In this document: positions 43,839-53,136 of the stretch, piece after piece
How the letters are laid out: each line of letters opens with the position of its first letter
Numbering within the stretch: the first letter of the stretch is position 1
Origin: Prevotella sp. UBA2809
Lineage (GTDB): Bacteria > Bacteroidota > Bacteroidia > Bacteroidales > Bacteroidaceae
Direction of reading: 5' to 3'
Length of the DNA stretch: 64,000 bases
NCBI GenBank assembly: GCA_002351725.1
Contig: DEHD01000025.1
Span: forward strand, 2,353 to 66,352
Notes under the pieces: model-generated
The model's database searches: none
The model's input: only the letters and a program-made list of their open reading frames with translations
Told to the model about the DNA's origin: nothing
Position numbers and translations under genes: made by a program

Positions 43839-44585
43839 ATGAAGTTTATGGCTATTATTCCTGCCCGTTATGCTTCGACAAGATATCCGGGCAAGCCGCT
43901 TGCTATACTGGGCGGAAAAACAGTTATTCAGAGAGTGTACGAGCAGGTAAAAAGCGTGCTCGACGATGTATATGTAGCTACTGACGATGATCGCATATAC
44001 AACACTGTGACAGACTTTGGAGGCAAGGCTGTAATGACACGTGCCGACCACAAGAGCGGCACCGACCGTATTGAGGAAGCTGCAGAGAAGATTGGTCTGG
44101 ATGCAGATGTAATTATCAACGTTCAGGGCGACGAGCCTTTCATACAGCCATCGCAGATAGAAACACTAATGCAGCTTTTTGATGCACCCGAGACTCAGAT
44201 TGGAACATTAGGAAAGCCTTTTGAATCAATCGATGCTGTAGAGAATCCGAACTCACCAAAGATTGTAACCGACAATCGTGGTTTTGCTTTATATTTTAGT
44301 CGTAGTGTAATACCGTATATAAGAGGAAAAGAGCACGACAGTTGGTTTGGGGAATATCCTTTCCTAAAACATCTCGGTGTTTACGCATACCGCCGCGAGG
44401 TATTGGCAGAAGTAACAAAGTTGCCCATGAGCAGTCTGGAAAAAGCAGAGAGTCTTGAGCAACTTCGTTGGTTACAGAACGGTTATCGCATACGTGTTGG
44501 CCTTACTGACATCGAAACCGTTGGTATCGATACCCCTGAGGATCTGACCCGCGCAGAGGAGTTTCTATTGAAGCACCTGGCGTAA
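43839..44585 (+). CDS. kdsB: 3-deoxy-manno-octulosonate cytidylyltransferase
   Basis: KdsB joins KDO to CTP to make CMP-KDO for lipid A core assembly. It has 248 residues. The N-terminal IPARYASTRYPGKPLAIL, NVQGDEPFI and YAYRREVL match the family. The 3' end overlaps the convergent J-domain gene by 21 bases. Confidence 0.97.
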   Translation: MKFMAIIPARYASTRYPGKPLAILGGKTVIQRVYEQVKSVLDDVYVATDDDRIYNTVTDFGGKAVMTRADHKSGTDRIEEAAEKIGLDADVIINVQGDEPFIQPSQIETLMQLFDAPETQIGTLGKPFESIDAVENPNSPKIVTDNRGFALYFSRSVIPYIRGKEHDSWFGEYPFLKHLGVYAYRREVLAEVTKLPMSSLEKAESLEQLRWLQNGYRIRVGLTDIETVGIDTPEDLTRAEEFLLKHLA

Positions 44586-45251
44586 CAAATCCTTCTGACG
44601 TTCAGACAAATTTGTCGGGAGTTTTACTTGATAGGTAATGATGAGATCACCAAAGGTCCCGTCTCCCCTATCATACCCTTTACCACGTAGGCGAACCTTA
44701 GTACCGGGTTGGGTTTCAGGCTTAATCTTAAGCTTGAGTTTCTGACCATTTGATAGTGTAACAATGACTTCACCACCCAGCATCGCTGTGTAAAGATCTA
44801 TTGTTACATTTGCGTTCATTTCGCCGCTATGTGTACGAGCCTGACGAGCGCCTCCAAAACCTTGGAACCCGCCAAAGCCTCCTCCCTGCTGTCCTTTACG
44901 TCCGAAAAGGTCTTCGAAGAAAGACGAGAAGCCACCACCCTGGAAACTGCTAAAGTCAAAGCCACTAAACGGATTTCCACCGCTATTGCCTCCACCGCCA
45001 AAGCCCTGGAACTGCTCAGCCTCACGCCACTTTTCACCATACTGGTCATACTTGGCACGCTTTTGCGGATCGCCAATAACATCGTAGGCCTCCTGAAGTG
45101 CCTGAAACTTCGCCTGAGCCTTAGGATCATCTGGATGTAAATCTGGATGAAACTGTTTGGCTCGCTTAAGATATGCCTTTTTCACATCTTTCTGTGGAAT
45201 AGACTTATCTACGCCTAAAATCTTGTAATAATCAATGAATGCCATAATCAA
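44565..45251 (-). CDS. DnaJ-like (CbpA-type) J-domain protein
   Basis: The 228-residue co-chaperone has an N-terminal J-domain with the HPD triad in FHPDLHPDDPKA, a long Gly/Phe-rich linker (FGGGGNSGGNPFSGFDFS and more), and a single C-terminal beta-domain, so it is shorter than DnaJ. It would stimulate DnaK ATPase. The start could be two codons later (MAFIDYYKIL). It overlaps kdsB tail to tail. Confidence 0.93.
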   Translation of the reverse strand: MIMAFIDYYKILGVDKSIPQKDVKKAYLKRAKQFHPDLHPDDPKAQAKFQALQEAYDVIGDPQKRAKYDQYGEKWREAEQFQGFGGGGNSGGNPFSGFDFSSFQGGGFSSFFEDLFGRKGQQGGGFGGFQGFGGARQARTHSGEMNANVTIDLYTAMLGGEVIVTLSNGQKLKLKIKPETQPGTKVRLRGKGYDRGDGTFGDLIITYQVKLPTNLSERQKDLLRQVLQ

Positions 45252-45321
45252 ATCCTCCTATTTTTTTATTATATCCATGCAAAAAATGTGCCAAGCCTTT
45301 CTTAAAATATTCAACCAAAAG

Positions 45322-45353
45322 TTTGGGCAAATCAATAAAATTACGTATATTTG
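45322..45353 (+). promoter_or_regulatory. Promoter of the 5'-nucleotidase/nudC pair
   Basis: TTTG at 45322-45325 and TATATTTG at 45346-45353 are exactly 20 bp apart, with the ATG at 45375. Confidence 0.75.
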
Positions 45354-45374
45354 CACCAAAATTACTAAAAGAGA

Positions 45375-47141
45375 ATGAACAAGACAGTTTTTTTCCTGAT
45401 ATCCCTTCTGCTATCAGCAACAATGGCAGAGGCTAAAAGCTCAAAGACCGTTAAGATAAAAGTCGTTGAAACCAGCGATGTGCATGGCCATTTCTTCCCT
45501 TATGATTTCATGGAGAAGAGACCTATCAGAGGCACGCTTTCAAGAGCCAATACCTATATAAAAAAACAACGTGAGAAATACGGCGAAGACCATTTTCTGC
45601 TTATTGATAATGGTGATATTCTGCAAGGCCAGCCTTGTGTTTATTGGTCGAATTATGTAATGCCTGAAGACGAGAATCTGGCAGCATCGGTAATAAACTA
45701 CATGAAATATGATGCCGAAACAGTAGGTAATCACGATATTGAACCCGGACATAAGGTATACGACAAATGGATTCGTGAAGTTCGCTGCCCACTGTTGGGT
45801 GCGAACATCGTAAAAGAAGAATATAAAAACGCCGAGGCGCATCCGGAACACATCTACACAGGCATAAAACCCTACTCTGTTCATGTAAAGGACGGTGTAA
45901 AGATTGTGGTAATAGGCATGATAACCCCAGCTATTCCTCACTGGTTGAACAAATCTATCTGGAAGGGGTTGGAATTCGAAGATATGACATCGTGTGCCAA
46001 GAAGTGGATAAAATACGTTAAGGAAGTAGAAAAGCCCGACCTCATATTCGGCCTATTTCATTCTGGACTTGATGGTGGTATTATCACATCCGATTATGAA
46101 GAAAACGCTACGGAATCAGTAGCCCGCGAGGTACCTGGATTTGATATTATTTTCTTTGGCCACGACCATCAGGTTCACAACATGTGGGTTACCAATAAAG
46201 AGGGTAATCGAGTGTTATGTATAGATCCTTCCTGCTACGTTGCCAATGTAGCCGAAGCGGAGATTACCCTTACATACAACAAAGGTGAGTTAACCAAGAA
46301 AGTGATAAAAGGAAACATTATAAGTGTACTGGATGAGAAGGTTGATGAGCAGATGATAACCGATTTCCAGCCTGCAATAGATAAGGTAAAAGATTATGTA
46401 AACACAAAGATTGGTTACTTCAAGCACCCAATTTACACCCGCGAAAGTTTCTTCGGAAATTCAGCATTTACTGACCTTATCCACAATCTCCAGATGAGTA
46501 TCTCTAAGGCTGATATTTCATTTAATGCACCTTTGGCATTCGATACAACAATTGACGCCGGCGAGGTTACTCAGGCTGATATGTTTAAGCTATATCGTTT
46601 TGAGAATCTGCTCTTTGTACTAAAGATGACTGGCGAGGAAATCAGGAAGCATCTGGAATTCTCGTACGACATGTGGTGCAACACGATGAAGTCGCCAAGC
46701 GACCATGCGCTAAGACTCAACGATGACGCAAAAGAAGATCAGCAACGCACTGGTTTTCAATACTATACATTCAACTTTGATTCAGCTTGCGGAATTGATT
46801 ATATAGTTGATCTTACCCAACCTGACGGAAATAAAGTAAAGATTCTACAGATGTCGAATGGTGAACCATTTGACGAAAAGAAATGGTATAAAGTTGTGAT
46901 GAACAGCTATCGTGCCAATGGTGGCGGCGAGCTGCTGACAAGAGGCGCAGGAATACCTCAGGACTCTCTCGAAAACCGAGTACTGTTCCACACCGACATG
47001 GACCAACGCCACTATCTTACAGAAGAGATTAAACGTCTGGGTACTATAGACCCACAAAAGAACAATAACTGGAAATTCGTGCCCGAGGCATGGGTAAAAC
47101 CAGCTCTGGAAAGAGACCGTAAACAATTATTCGGAAAATGA
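45375..47141 (+). CDS. Secreted 5'-nucleotidase/2',3'-cyclic phosphodiesterase family
   Basis: A signal peptide (MNKTVFFLISLLLSATMAEA) precedes a metallophosphatase domain with TSDVHGHFF, DNGDILQGQP, VGNHDIEPG and FGHDHQVH, the dinuclear metal-binding motifs of UshA/CpdB. The C-terminal 5'-nucleotidase domain has GNSAFTDLIHN and NSYRANGGGELL. It probably acts in the periplasm on nucleotides. The 588-residue length is normal. The nudC start overlaps its stop by four bases. Confidence 0.92.
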   Translation: MNKTVFFLISLLLSATMAEAKSSKTVKIKVVETSDVHGHFFPYDFMEKRPIRGTLSRANTYIKKQREKYGEDHFLLIDNGDILQGQPCVYWSNYVMPEDENLAASVINYMKYDAETVGNHDIEPGHKVYDKWIREVRCPLLGANIVKEEYKNAEAHPEHIYTGIKPYSVHVKDGVKIVVIGMITPAIPHWLNKSIWKGLEFEDMTSCAKKWIKYVKEVEKPDLIFGLFHSGLDGGIITSDYEENATESVAREVPGFDIIFFGHDHQVHNMWVTNKEGNRVLCIDPSCYVANVAEAEITLTYNKGELTKKVIKGNIISVLDEKVDEQMITDFQPAIDKVKDYVNTKIGYFKHPIYTRESFFGNSAFTDLIHNLQMSISKADISFNAPLAFDTTIDAGEVTQADMFKLYRFENLLFVLKMTGEEIRKHLEFSYDMWCNTMKSPSDHALRLNDDAKEDQQRTGFQYYTFNFDSACGIDYIVDLTQPDGNKVKILQMSNGEPFDEKKWYKVVMNSYRANGGGELLTRGAGIPQDSLENRVLFHTDMDQRHYLTEEIKRLGTIDPQKNNNWKFVPEAWVKPALERDRKQLFGK

Positions 47142-47908
47142 AACAACATTATTTTGTATTCTGCAAAGAAGAACTGTTATTAGAGAAGACGCCAGATGGC
47201 GGGTATACAATTCCCTACCTAGAGGAACCGCCTACAAAAATAAAGCCATGGACCAACGTAATGAATATTACGCCCATTGATGGTATAGAGGTTAAGACAT
47301 ATAGAATCGATCACCCAATTTGCGATGATCCCCGTTATGAGATGTGCGGACTCCGCCAGTCATACTACAAACTAGAAAAGTCACTCTATCAGAAAGCAGG
47401 CAAATGTCATGAACTGTTATATTGGGATGCCAACACAAGATTCTGTGGTGTCTGTGGCGCCCCAATGAAAATGGACACTGAAATTTCCAAGAAATGTACA
47501 GAGTGCGGCAAAGAGATATGGCCACAATTAGCAACAGCAGTCATTGTGCTTATACATAAAGGAGACGAGGTATTGCTTGTTCGTGCCAAGAATTTCCGTA
47601 CAGATTTCTATGGATTGGTGGCTGGTTTCGTGGAGACAGGCGAGACACTTGAAGAGGCTGTAGCCCGAGAAGCATTTGAGGAAACTGGTGTAAGAATCAA
47701 TAACATCAGATATTTCGGTTCACAGCCTTGGCCCTACCCTTGTGGATTAATGGTTGGTTTCAATGCCGATTATGTATCAGGTGACATTCATTTGCAGAAA
47801 AGCGAAATAGCCAAAGGAGGCTGGTTTAAACGCGACAACCTGCCTACCATTCCAGAAAAATTGTCAATAGCAAGAATGCTTCTAGATGCGTGGTTGGATG
47901 AGAAATAG
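47138..47908 (+). CDS. nudC: NAD(+)/NADH diphosphatase
   Basis: NudC cleaves NAD(H) to NMN(H) and AMP and can remove NAD caps from RNA. It has a zinc ribbon (CGVCGAPMKMDTEISKKCTEC) and a complete Nudix box, GFVETGETLEEAVAREAFEETG. The SQPWPYPCGLM motif typical of NudC follows. It has 256 residues. The ATG overlaps the nucleotidase stop, which fits joint nucleotide salvage. Confidence 0.94.
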   Translation: MKQHYFVFCKEELLLEKTPDGGYTIPYLEEPPTKIKPWTNVMNITPIDGIEVKTYRIDHPICDDPRYEMCGLRQSYYKLEKSLYQKAGKCHELLYWDANTRFCGVCGAPMKMDTEISKKCTECGKEIWPQLATAVIVLIHKGDEVLLVRAKNFRTDFYGLVAGFVETGETLEEAVAREAFEETGVRINNIRYFGSQPWPYPCGLMVGFNADYVSGDIHLQKSEIAKGGWFKRDNLPTIPEKLSIARMLLDAWLDEK

Positions 47909-47909
47909 T

Positions 47910-48692
47910 TTAGTACTCAACCAACTTCATCGATGAAACTCCAGTATAACTGATGGTAGACTCAACCATATAACATGTCGCACCATCAGGAATACAAAGT
48001 GTTGCATTAAAATGCAACCCCTGAGCATCAATATGACTATACTCCATATTGGCTAATATAGCCTCATCAAGGAAAGCATCAGGCACTAAACCCTTATACT
48101 GCTGTTTATGGAAGTCACTTGAAAATATCTTATTGGCTCCAAGAAATACGCTTACGTGCATAATATTGTCGTAATAAACGTTTTCTACTTCAAGTCCATC
48201 TTCATTATACGAGCGCTTGGCAACCTTATACTTTGTGGGGTTTATAGCAATATACCAATGGTAACGATTTCTATTATATGATACTACAGAATCGATTTTT
48301 ACCTGATGAGTATAAGTTAGTATGCTTGGGGCAGTATGTTCATTAACAACCCCTTCGTCGGTTCCATCACTCTTTTCCAATTTCAGCAAATCACCATTCT
48401 GATTATTGAACCAGAATAGATGTTCTGTTTGTTTAACGATACCATAAGATGTGCCAGAACCAAGATAAAGCGAATCCTCATAGATTCTGAAATAAGCAGG
48501 CATACTGGTTGCATCAGAGAAATATATTGTATCCCCATTAACTTTAAACGAGACATCACCACTTTCCTCATCCACCCAAACACCTTGCAACAATGCTTTT
48601 GCCTCTTTATCCTCAGGCAATACAGATGGGTTATTCTGGTTACAAGCAACCAGAACACCCACCAATAATGATATCGTTAATAATTTCTTCAT
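47910..48692 (-). CDS. Lipoprotein, DUF4738-like
   Basis: A lipoprotein signal (LLVGVLVACNQN, lipid cysteine C17) precedes a 240-residue beta-rich protein with LLQGVWVDEESGDVSFKVNGD and LFWFNNQNGDLLKLEK. I match this loosely to DUF4738, a Bacteroidales outer-membrane lipoprotein family of unknown function. It overlaps the upstream ugd stop by four bases and so may be cotranscribed with it. Confidence 0.65.
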   Translation of the reverse strand: MKKLLTISLLVGVLVACNQNNPSVLPEDKEAKALLQGVWVDEESGDVSFKVNGDTIYFSDATSMPAYFRIYEDSLYLGSGTSYGIVKQTEHLFWFNNQNGDLLKLEKSDGTDEGVVNEHTAPSILTYTHQVKIDSVVSYNRNRYHWYIAINPTKYKVAKRSYNEDGLEVENVYYDNIMHVSVFLGANKIFSSDFHKQQYKGLVPDAFLDEAILANMEYSHIDAQGLHFNATLCIPDGATCYMVESTISYTGVSSMKLVEY

Positions 48693-50008
48693 TTACCTAT
48701 ACAATGATACTCGAAGCCGTTTTCTTCCAGCTCCTCCGTATCGAATATATTTCTGCCATCGATAACCAATGGTCTCTTCATCGCCTTTTTGATAACACCC
48801 CATCCTGGCAGACGGAATTCCTTCCATTCTGTGAGCAGCAACAGAGCGTCGGCATCAAGAACTGCATCATACATATCACGGCAATAAACAACCTTATCAC
48901 CTATTCTGCGCTTACACTCCTCCATAGCAATTGGGTCGTAAGCACGAACATTGCATCCGGCTTTAAGCAGCAAGTCGATCATAACCAAAGCTGTTGATTC
49001 TCGCATATCATCGGTCTCAGGTTTGAACGAAAGGCCCCACATAGCAATAGTCTTGCCCTTCAAAGCCTCTTCACTTCCGTAAGCCTTAACAAGCTTTTCA
49101 TAAAGAACACTCTTCTGTTTCTCATTTACGCGCTCAACAGCCTTAAGCACCTCCATAGAGTAGCCGTTCTGATCAGCTGTCTTAATTAGTGCCTTAACAT
49201 CCTTAGGGAAGCATGAGCCACCATATCCACAGCCAGCATAAAGGAACTTACGACCTATACGGGTATCCGAACCAATACCTGCACGAACCATATTAACATC
49301 GGCACCAACACGTTCGCAAAGATTTGCAATATCATTCATAAACGAAATACGTGTAGCCAGCATAGAGTTTGCTGCATATTTGGTCATCTCTGCCGATGGG
49401 ATATCCATAAAGATAACTCGGAAATTATTAATCAAGAATGGCTTGTAGAGCTTGGTCAGCGTCTTCTTGGCTTTCTCACTCTCAACACCAACAACTACGC
49501 GGTCTGGACTCATAAAGTCCTTAATAGCATTACCCTCTTTAAGGAATTCTGGGTTAGATGCAACATCAAACTCGATGTTTACGCCTCGCTTTTCCAGTTC
49601 TTCTTCAATAGCCTTACGAACCTTCTTAGCAGTTCCTACAGGAACAGTACTCTTTGTAACTACTACAACGTATTTCTTTAGGTTCTGACCGATGGTCTTA
49701 GCCACCTGCAGCACATATTTCAAATCAGCTGAGCCATCCTCATCAGGAGGTGTACCTACGGCTGAGAAAACAATCTCCACATCATCTAATACTGAAGCAA
49801 GATCAGTAGTAAACTTCAATCGACCAGCGGCAACATTTTTCTTAACCAACTCATCCAGTCCAGGTTCATAGATGGGTATTTCGCCATTTTTAAGGCGTTC
49901 AATCTTGTTTTCGTCTACGTCAACACACGTAACATTTGCACCGGTATCGGCAAAACATGTTCCCGATACCAAACCTACATAACCGGTTCCTACAATAGCA
50001 ATATTCAT
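48689..50008 (-). CDS. ugd: UDP-glucose 6-dehydrogenase
   Basis: Ugd oxidises UDP-glucose to UDP-glucuronate, used for capsule or exopolysaccharide. The chosen ATG at 50008 gives MNIAIVGTGYVGLVSGTCFA, where the Rossmann motif GTGYVG (residues 7-12) binds NAD. The catalytic cysteine is in GYGGSCFPKD. The 439 residues match the family; an upstream in-frame start lies before the -7 box TACCTTTG (minus, 50031-50038) and is rejected. Confidence 0.96.
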   Translation of the reverse strand: MNIAIVGTGYVGLVSGTCFADTGANVTCVDVDENKIERLKNGEIPIYEPGLDELVKKNVAAGRLKFTTDLASVLDDVEIVFSAVGTPPDEDGSADLKYVLQVAKTIGQNLKKYVVVVTKSTVPVGTAKKVRKAIEEELEKRGVNIEFDVASNPEFLKEGNAIKDFMSPDRVVVGVESEKAKKTLTKLYKPFLINNFRVIFMDIPSAEMTKYAANSMLATRISFMNDIANLCERVGADVNMVRAGIGSDTRIGRKFLYAGCGYGGSCFPKDVKALIKTADQNGYSMEVLKAVERVNEKQKSVLYEKLVKAYGSEEALKGKTIAMWGLSFKPETDDMRESTALVMIDLLLKAGCNVRAYDPIAMEECKRRIGDKVVYCRDMYDAVLDADALLLLTEWKEFRLPGWGVIKKAMKRPLVIDGRNIFDTEELEENGFEYHCIGK

Positions 50009-50117
50009 ATCGATAACTTTAAATTTTCTGCAAAGGTACACTAAAAATTTCATTTATCACGCAATTTTAAGTTTCTTTTATTTGTTTATCTCGTTTTTTT
50101 GATGTAATTTTGCACCC

Positions 50118-51239
50118 GTGATTGAATTAGAAAGACATATTGAGATACTGTTGCTCAACAACGATTGCGTTATAGTTCCCAATTTGGGTGGATTTATGGC
50201 GCATCATGTTGAGGCAAGATATGATGAGGAAGATTGCATTTTCCTCCCCCCTCTTCGTACGCTAGGATTTAACCCACAACTTAAGATTAACGACTCTCTT
50301 TTGGCTCAATCGTATATCGAAGCCTACGACATCAGTTATCCAGAGGCTATTCAGCGCATAGAAGACGAAGTAAACGAGCTTACACAGCATTTGCAGAACG
50401 AAGGCAGATACGAACTTAATAATATAGGTATATTAGAACTGAATGAGGATGGGAACTACGTGTTCACTCCTTGCGAGGCAGGTATTCTGTCGCCAAGTCT
50501 CTATGGATTGAACTCTTTTGAGATGAAGACCATAGAGATGGTTAATGCTGAGGTTGTAACAGAGGAACCTGTCAAGGAAGTTGTCAAGGAAACGCCAAAC
50601 ATTGTTAAGCTTGAGCATCCGATGAAACATCTTATGGAGGAAACCACGGAGAACTCCGAGGAAACCATCGACGAGTTGGAAGATGATGACAACGATGTAG
50701 TTCGCATAAAGTTAACATGGATCCGGAATGCCGTTGCAGTTGCAGCAATTCTTCTTGCTGTATTCTTCGTTGCAATGCCTACTGGTCAGACTGAGATGAT
50801 GACTCGCACCATAAGCAATCTGAACAACCAGTTCCTTTTTGGAATGATGTCATCAAAAGACACAAATACAAGCGCTATCGATTTTAAGCGTAAGGATGCT
50901 CATAAGCCAGCCACTAAGGCTTCAGAGGCAATACTTGACACAATAAAACCCGCCAAGCCCGCTGATGTATCAAAGCCTGCTATCAAGTCACCTAAGCGCG
51001 AGGGCTATTGCATAGTACTTGCAAGCCAGGTATCAAAGCATAATGCAGAAGATTTCATCAACCGTCTGGCTAAACGCGGTTATGAGGGTGTAGAAATCTA
51101 TGTTCATAATAATGTAACCCGAGTTGTATACGGACATTTTGATAATCAGACTGATGCATATAAGAAACTACAGAAGATTTCTCGAGAAAAAGAATTAGAG
51201 GAAGCTTGGGTTTACAAATATAACGAAAAGAGCGAATGA
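50118..51239 (+). CDS. HU-CCDC81/SPOR domain protein
   Basis: The protein starts with GTG (MIELERHIEILLLNNDCVIV), then PNLGGFMAHHVEARYD, a sequence of the bacterial HU-CCDC81 tandem domains that in Bacteroidales occur with envelope proteins. One transmembrane segment (NAVAVAAILLAVFFVAMP) separates it from a C-terminal SPOR domain (YCIVLASQVSKHNAEDFINR, then RVVYGHFDNQTDAYK) that binds denuded peptidoglycan. A role in septal cell-wall binding is inferred. The next gene overlaps its stop by four bases. Confidence 0.85.
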   Translation: MIELERHIEILLLNNDCVIVPNLGGFMAHHVEARYDEEDCIFLPPLRTLGFNPQLKINDSLLAQSYIEAYDISYPEAIQRIEDEVNELTQHLQNEGRYELNNIGILELNEDGNYVFTPCEAGILSPSLYGLNSFEMKTIEMVNAEVVTEEPVKEVVKETPNIVKLEHPMKHLMEETTENSEETIDELEDDDNDVVRIKLTWIRNAVAVAAILLAVFFVAMPTGQTEMMTRTISNLNNQFLFGMMSSKDTNTSAIDFKRKDAHKPATKASEAILDTIKPAKPADVSKPAIKSPKREGYCIVLASQVSKHNAEDFINRLAKRGYEGVEIYVHNNVTRVVYGHFDNQTDAYKKLQKISREKELEEAWVYKYNEKSE

Positions 51240-51763
51240 AAAGAGTACGCTGTCCTAAGTGTGATCAGTATATAACTTTCGACGAGACCAAATACGAAGC
51301 AGGTCAGTCGTTGGTATTCAAATGCCCTGATTGTGGCAAAGAGTTTGGAATTCGCATTGGCGTAAGCAAACTTCGCGAGCGTCAGAAAGATGAGAACCCT
51401 GACGAACAAGCCAACGAAGAAGGTTGCGGCTCGATAGTAGTAATCGAGAATGTATTCCACTACAAACAGGTTATTCCCCTCCGTATGGGCGACAATATTA
51501 TTGGTCGTTATCAGAAAGGAAATCCTGCCAATACAGCTTTTGAAACAGTTGATCCTAGTGTAGACTTGAATCATTGCACTATTACCGTTAGCCGCGATAA
51601 GAAAGGTGGCTTACGTTATACTCTGAAAGATAACAATAGTAACACAGGTACATTTATAGATAATGTTGAGCTCACTCCAAAGGAACGCCGCGTAATCAGC
51701 AATGGAACCTTGTTTACTTTAGGAGCCACATCCATCATTCTTCGTACATCGGAAGAAGAATAA
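51236..51763 (+). CDS. Zinc-ribbon/FHA domain protein
   Basis: The N-terminus has a zinc ribbon (CPKCDQYITFDETKYEAGQ, then FKCPDCGKEFG). The C-terminal domain is an FHA-like phosphothreonine-binding fold with DNIIGRYQKGNP, HCTITVSRDKKGG and NNSNTGTFIDNVEL. FHA proteins read phosphorylation signals. The 175-residue gene overlaps the HU-CCDC81 stop by four bases, so the two are probably partners. Confidence 0.85.
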   Translation: MKRVRCPKCDQYITFDETKYEAGQSLVFKCPDCGKEFGIRIGVSKLRERQKDENPDEQANEEGCGSIVVIENVFHYKQVIPLRMGDNIIGRYQKGNPANTAFETVDPSVDLNHCTITVSRDKKGGLRYTLKDNNSNTGTFIDNVELTPKERRVISNGTLFTLGATSIILRTSEEE

Positions 51764-51770
51764 AGTCATT

Positions 51771-52925
51771 ATGAAAAATAATACCGACCAAAACAAATGG
51801 GTGGCATGCTGGGGCAATGCCACATCTATAACCAATCGCCGTGAGGCAACATATGCCAAGGATCTTACACTACGCTATCCTATCAGAATGTGCTTTAGTG
51901 GCAATATGTTGCGTTTCCGTTTTTCAAACCTCACTGGAACAGAACCTGTAACACTTTCAAAAGTATTTGTTGGTCATACTCCTATCACATTTGATGGTGA
52001 GTATTGTATTACATTAATGCCAGGAAAAGAAACAGAGAGTGATGCAATAAGCTACAATGTTAATAGGGGCGACACAATAAACGTGAGTTTCTATCTGGCA
52101 GATTACACACAAATGAACAGCGGTACACTTGTCACCGGCCCGCTATCAAAAGGATTTTATGCTTATGGCGACTATGCCGAAGCTGACGAATTGCCCTTGG
52201 ACCTGAGTCGGAGTACCAACTGGTTCTACTTTTTAAACACCATTGATATACTTACATCAACAGAGAATCATGCTATAGTTTGCTATGGCGACTCAATAAC
52301 TGCTCAATCATGGCCGGATTATATGGCATTACAGGCATTCGGTTCAAATGCATCTATCATACGCCGGGCAGTAAGTGGAACACGCATTCTTCGACAGTAT
52401 GATTGCATAACATATCAAGCCTATGGCTTAAAGGGATCTACCCGCTTCCCTATCGAAATGAATGTGGCTGGTGCAACAGATGTTATTATTCAACACGGAA
52501 TTAACGACATCATACACCCTGTAGGAACTGACGTAAACCCGTTCCGTCCATGGACCGACCTACCTACAGTAGAGGAAATGGAACATGGTGTTGAGGATAT
52601 ATATGTAAAACCAGCCAAAGCAATGGGACTTAAAGTTTGGAGCGGCACATTGCTACCAATATATGGTTGGCGCACATACAACGAAGACCGCGAGAAGATG
52701 CGCCAGGAGTTTAATGAGTGGTTACGCACTTCGCCTATCTTCAATGGCTGTATCGACTTCGATGCTGCAGTACGCAGCGTTACCACTCCCAAAGCATTTG
52801 CCGAGGGCTATGACAGCGGCGACCACCTGCACCCCAGCGAGCGTGCATATGAAGCAATGGCCAATGCAGCTATACACAAGCTGATTCGCTACATGCCACA
52901 ATACGACCACGAAGAATCTTTTTGA
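51771..52925 (+). CDS. SGNH/GDSL-type esterase
   Basis: The 384-residue protein has the SGNH catalytic pattern: CYGDSITAQSWPDY (Ser nucleophile), GINDIIHP (Asn), and GDHLHPSERAYEAM (Asp-His). The first 150 residues resemble a carbohydrate-binding jelly-roll region. No signal peptide is obvious, unlike many secreted SGNH enzymes. It probably de-esterifies an acylated carbohydrate or lipid. It follows the FHA gene by seven bases. Confidence 0.85.
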   Translation: MKNNTDQNKWVACWGNATSITNRREATYAKDLTLRYPIRMCFSGNMLRFRFSNLTGTEPVTLSKVFVGHTPITFDGEYCITLMPGKETESDAISYNVNRGDTINVSFYLADYTQMNSGTLVTGPLSKGFYAYGDYAEADELPLDLSRSTNWFYFLNTIDILTSTENHAIVCYGDSITAQSWPDYMALQAFGSNASIIRRAVSGTRILRQYDCITYQAYGLKGSTRFPIEMNVAGATDVIIQHGINDIIHPVGTDVNPFRPWTDLPTVEEMEHGVEDIYVKPAKAMGLKVWSGTLLPIYGWRTYNEDREKMRQEFNEWLRTSPIFNGCIDFDAAVRSVTTPKAFAEGYDSGDHLHPSERAYEAMANAAIHKLIRYMPQYDHEESF

Positions 52926-52933
52926 TTTGTACC

Positions 52934-53076
52934 TAAGGTTTTAAGGTACAATCTCTAAGGTTATCAGGTACAAAGAGTAAGGAGATTAGGTACAAAAAGC
53001 CTACTAATCCATCGTTTGCCTATACGCAAACGATTATTCGGCTATACGCAAACGATTGTGCGCCTATACGCAAATT
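52934..53076. repeat. 22-bp-period repeat array (two repeat types)
   Basis: Three 22-bp units start with TAAGG and hold AGGTACAA at 52934, 52956 and 52978. They are followed by three copies of CTATACGCAAACGATT (the last one truncated) at 53020, 53042 and 53064, again at 22-bp period. ATCGTTTGC at 53011-53019 is the inverted partner of GCAAACGAT. The array lies between the SGNH gene and the ssrA terminator. No ORF or promoter is seen in it. Confidence 0.7.
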
Positions 53077-53096
53077 GAAATGATATTCAGAAATGG

Positions 53097-53114
53097 AAAA
53101 ACCCTCACGAGGGT
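53097..53114 (-). terminator. Terminator of ssrA
   Basis: On the minus strand CCCTC, two bases, GAGGG and five T residues form a short hairpin 22 bases beyond the tmRNA 3' end. Confidence 0.6.
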
Positions 53115-53136
53115 GATACCTCGCGAGGGCGTAACA

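Noticed and set aside
52934..53076. CRISPR array
   Set aside because: The units are adjacent with no unique spacers, are only 22 bp in period, use two different words, and no cas genes are nearby.
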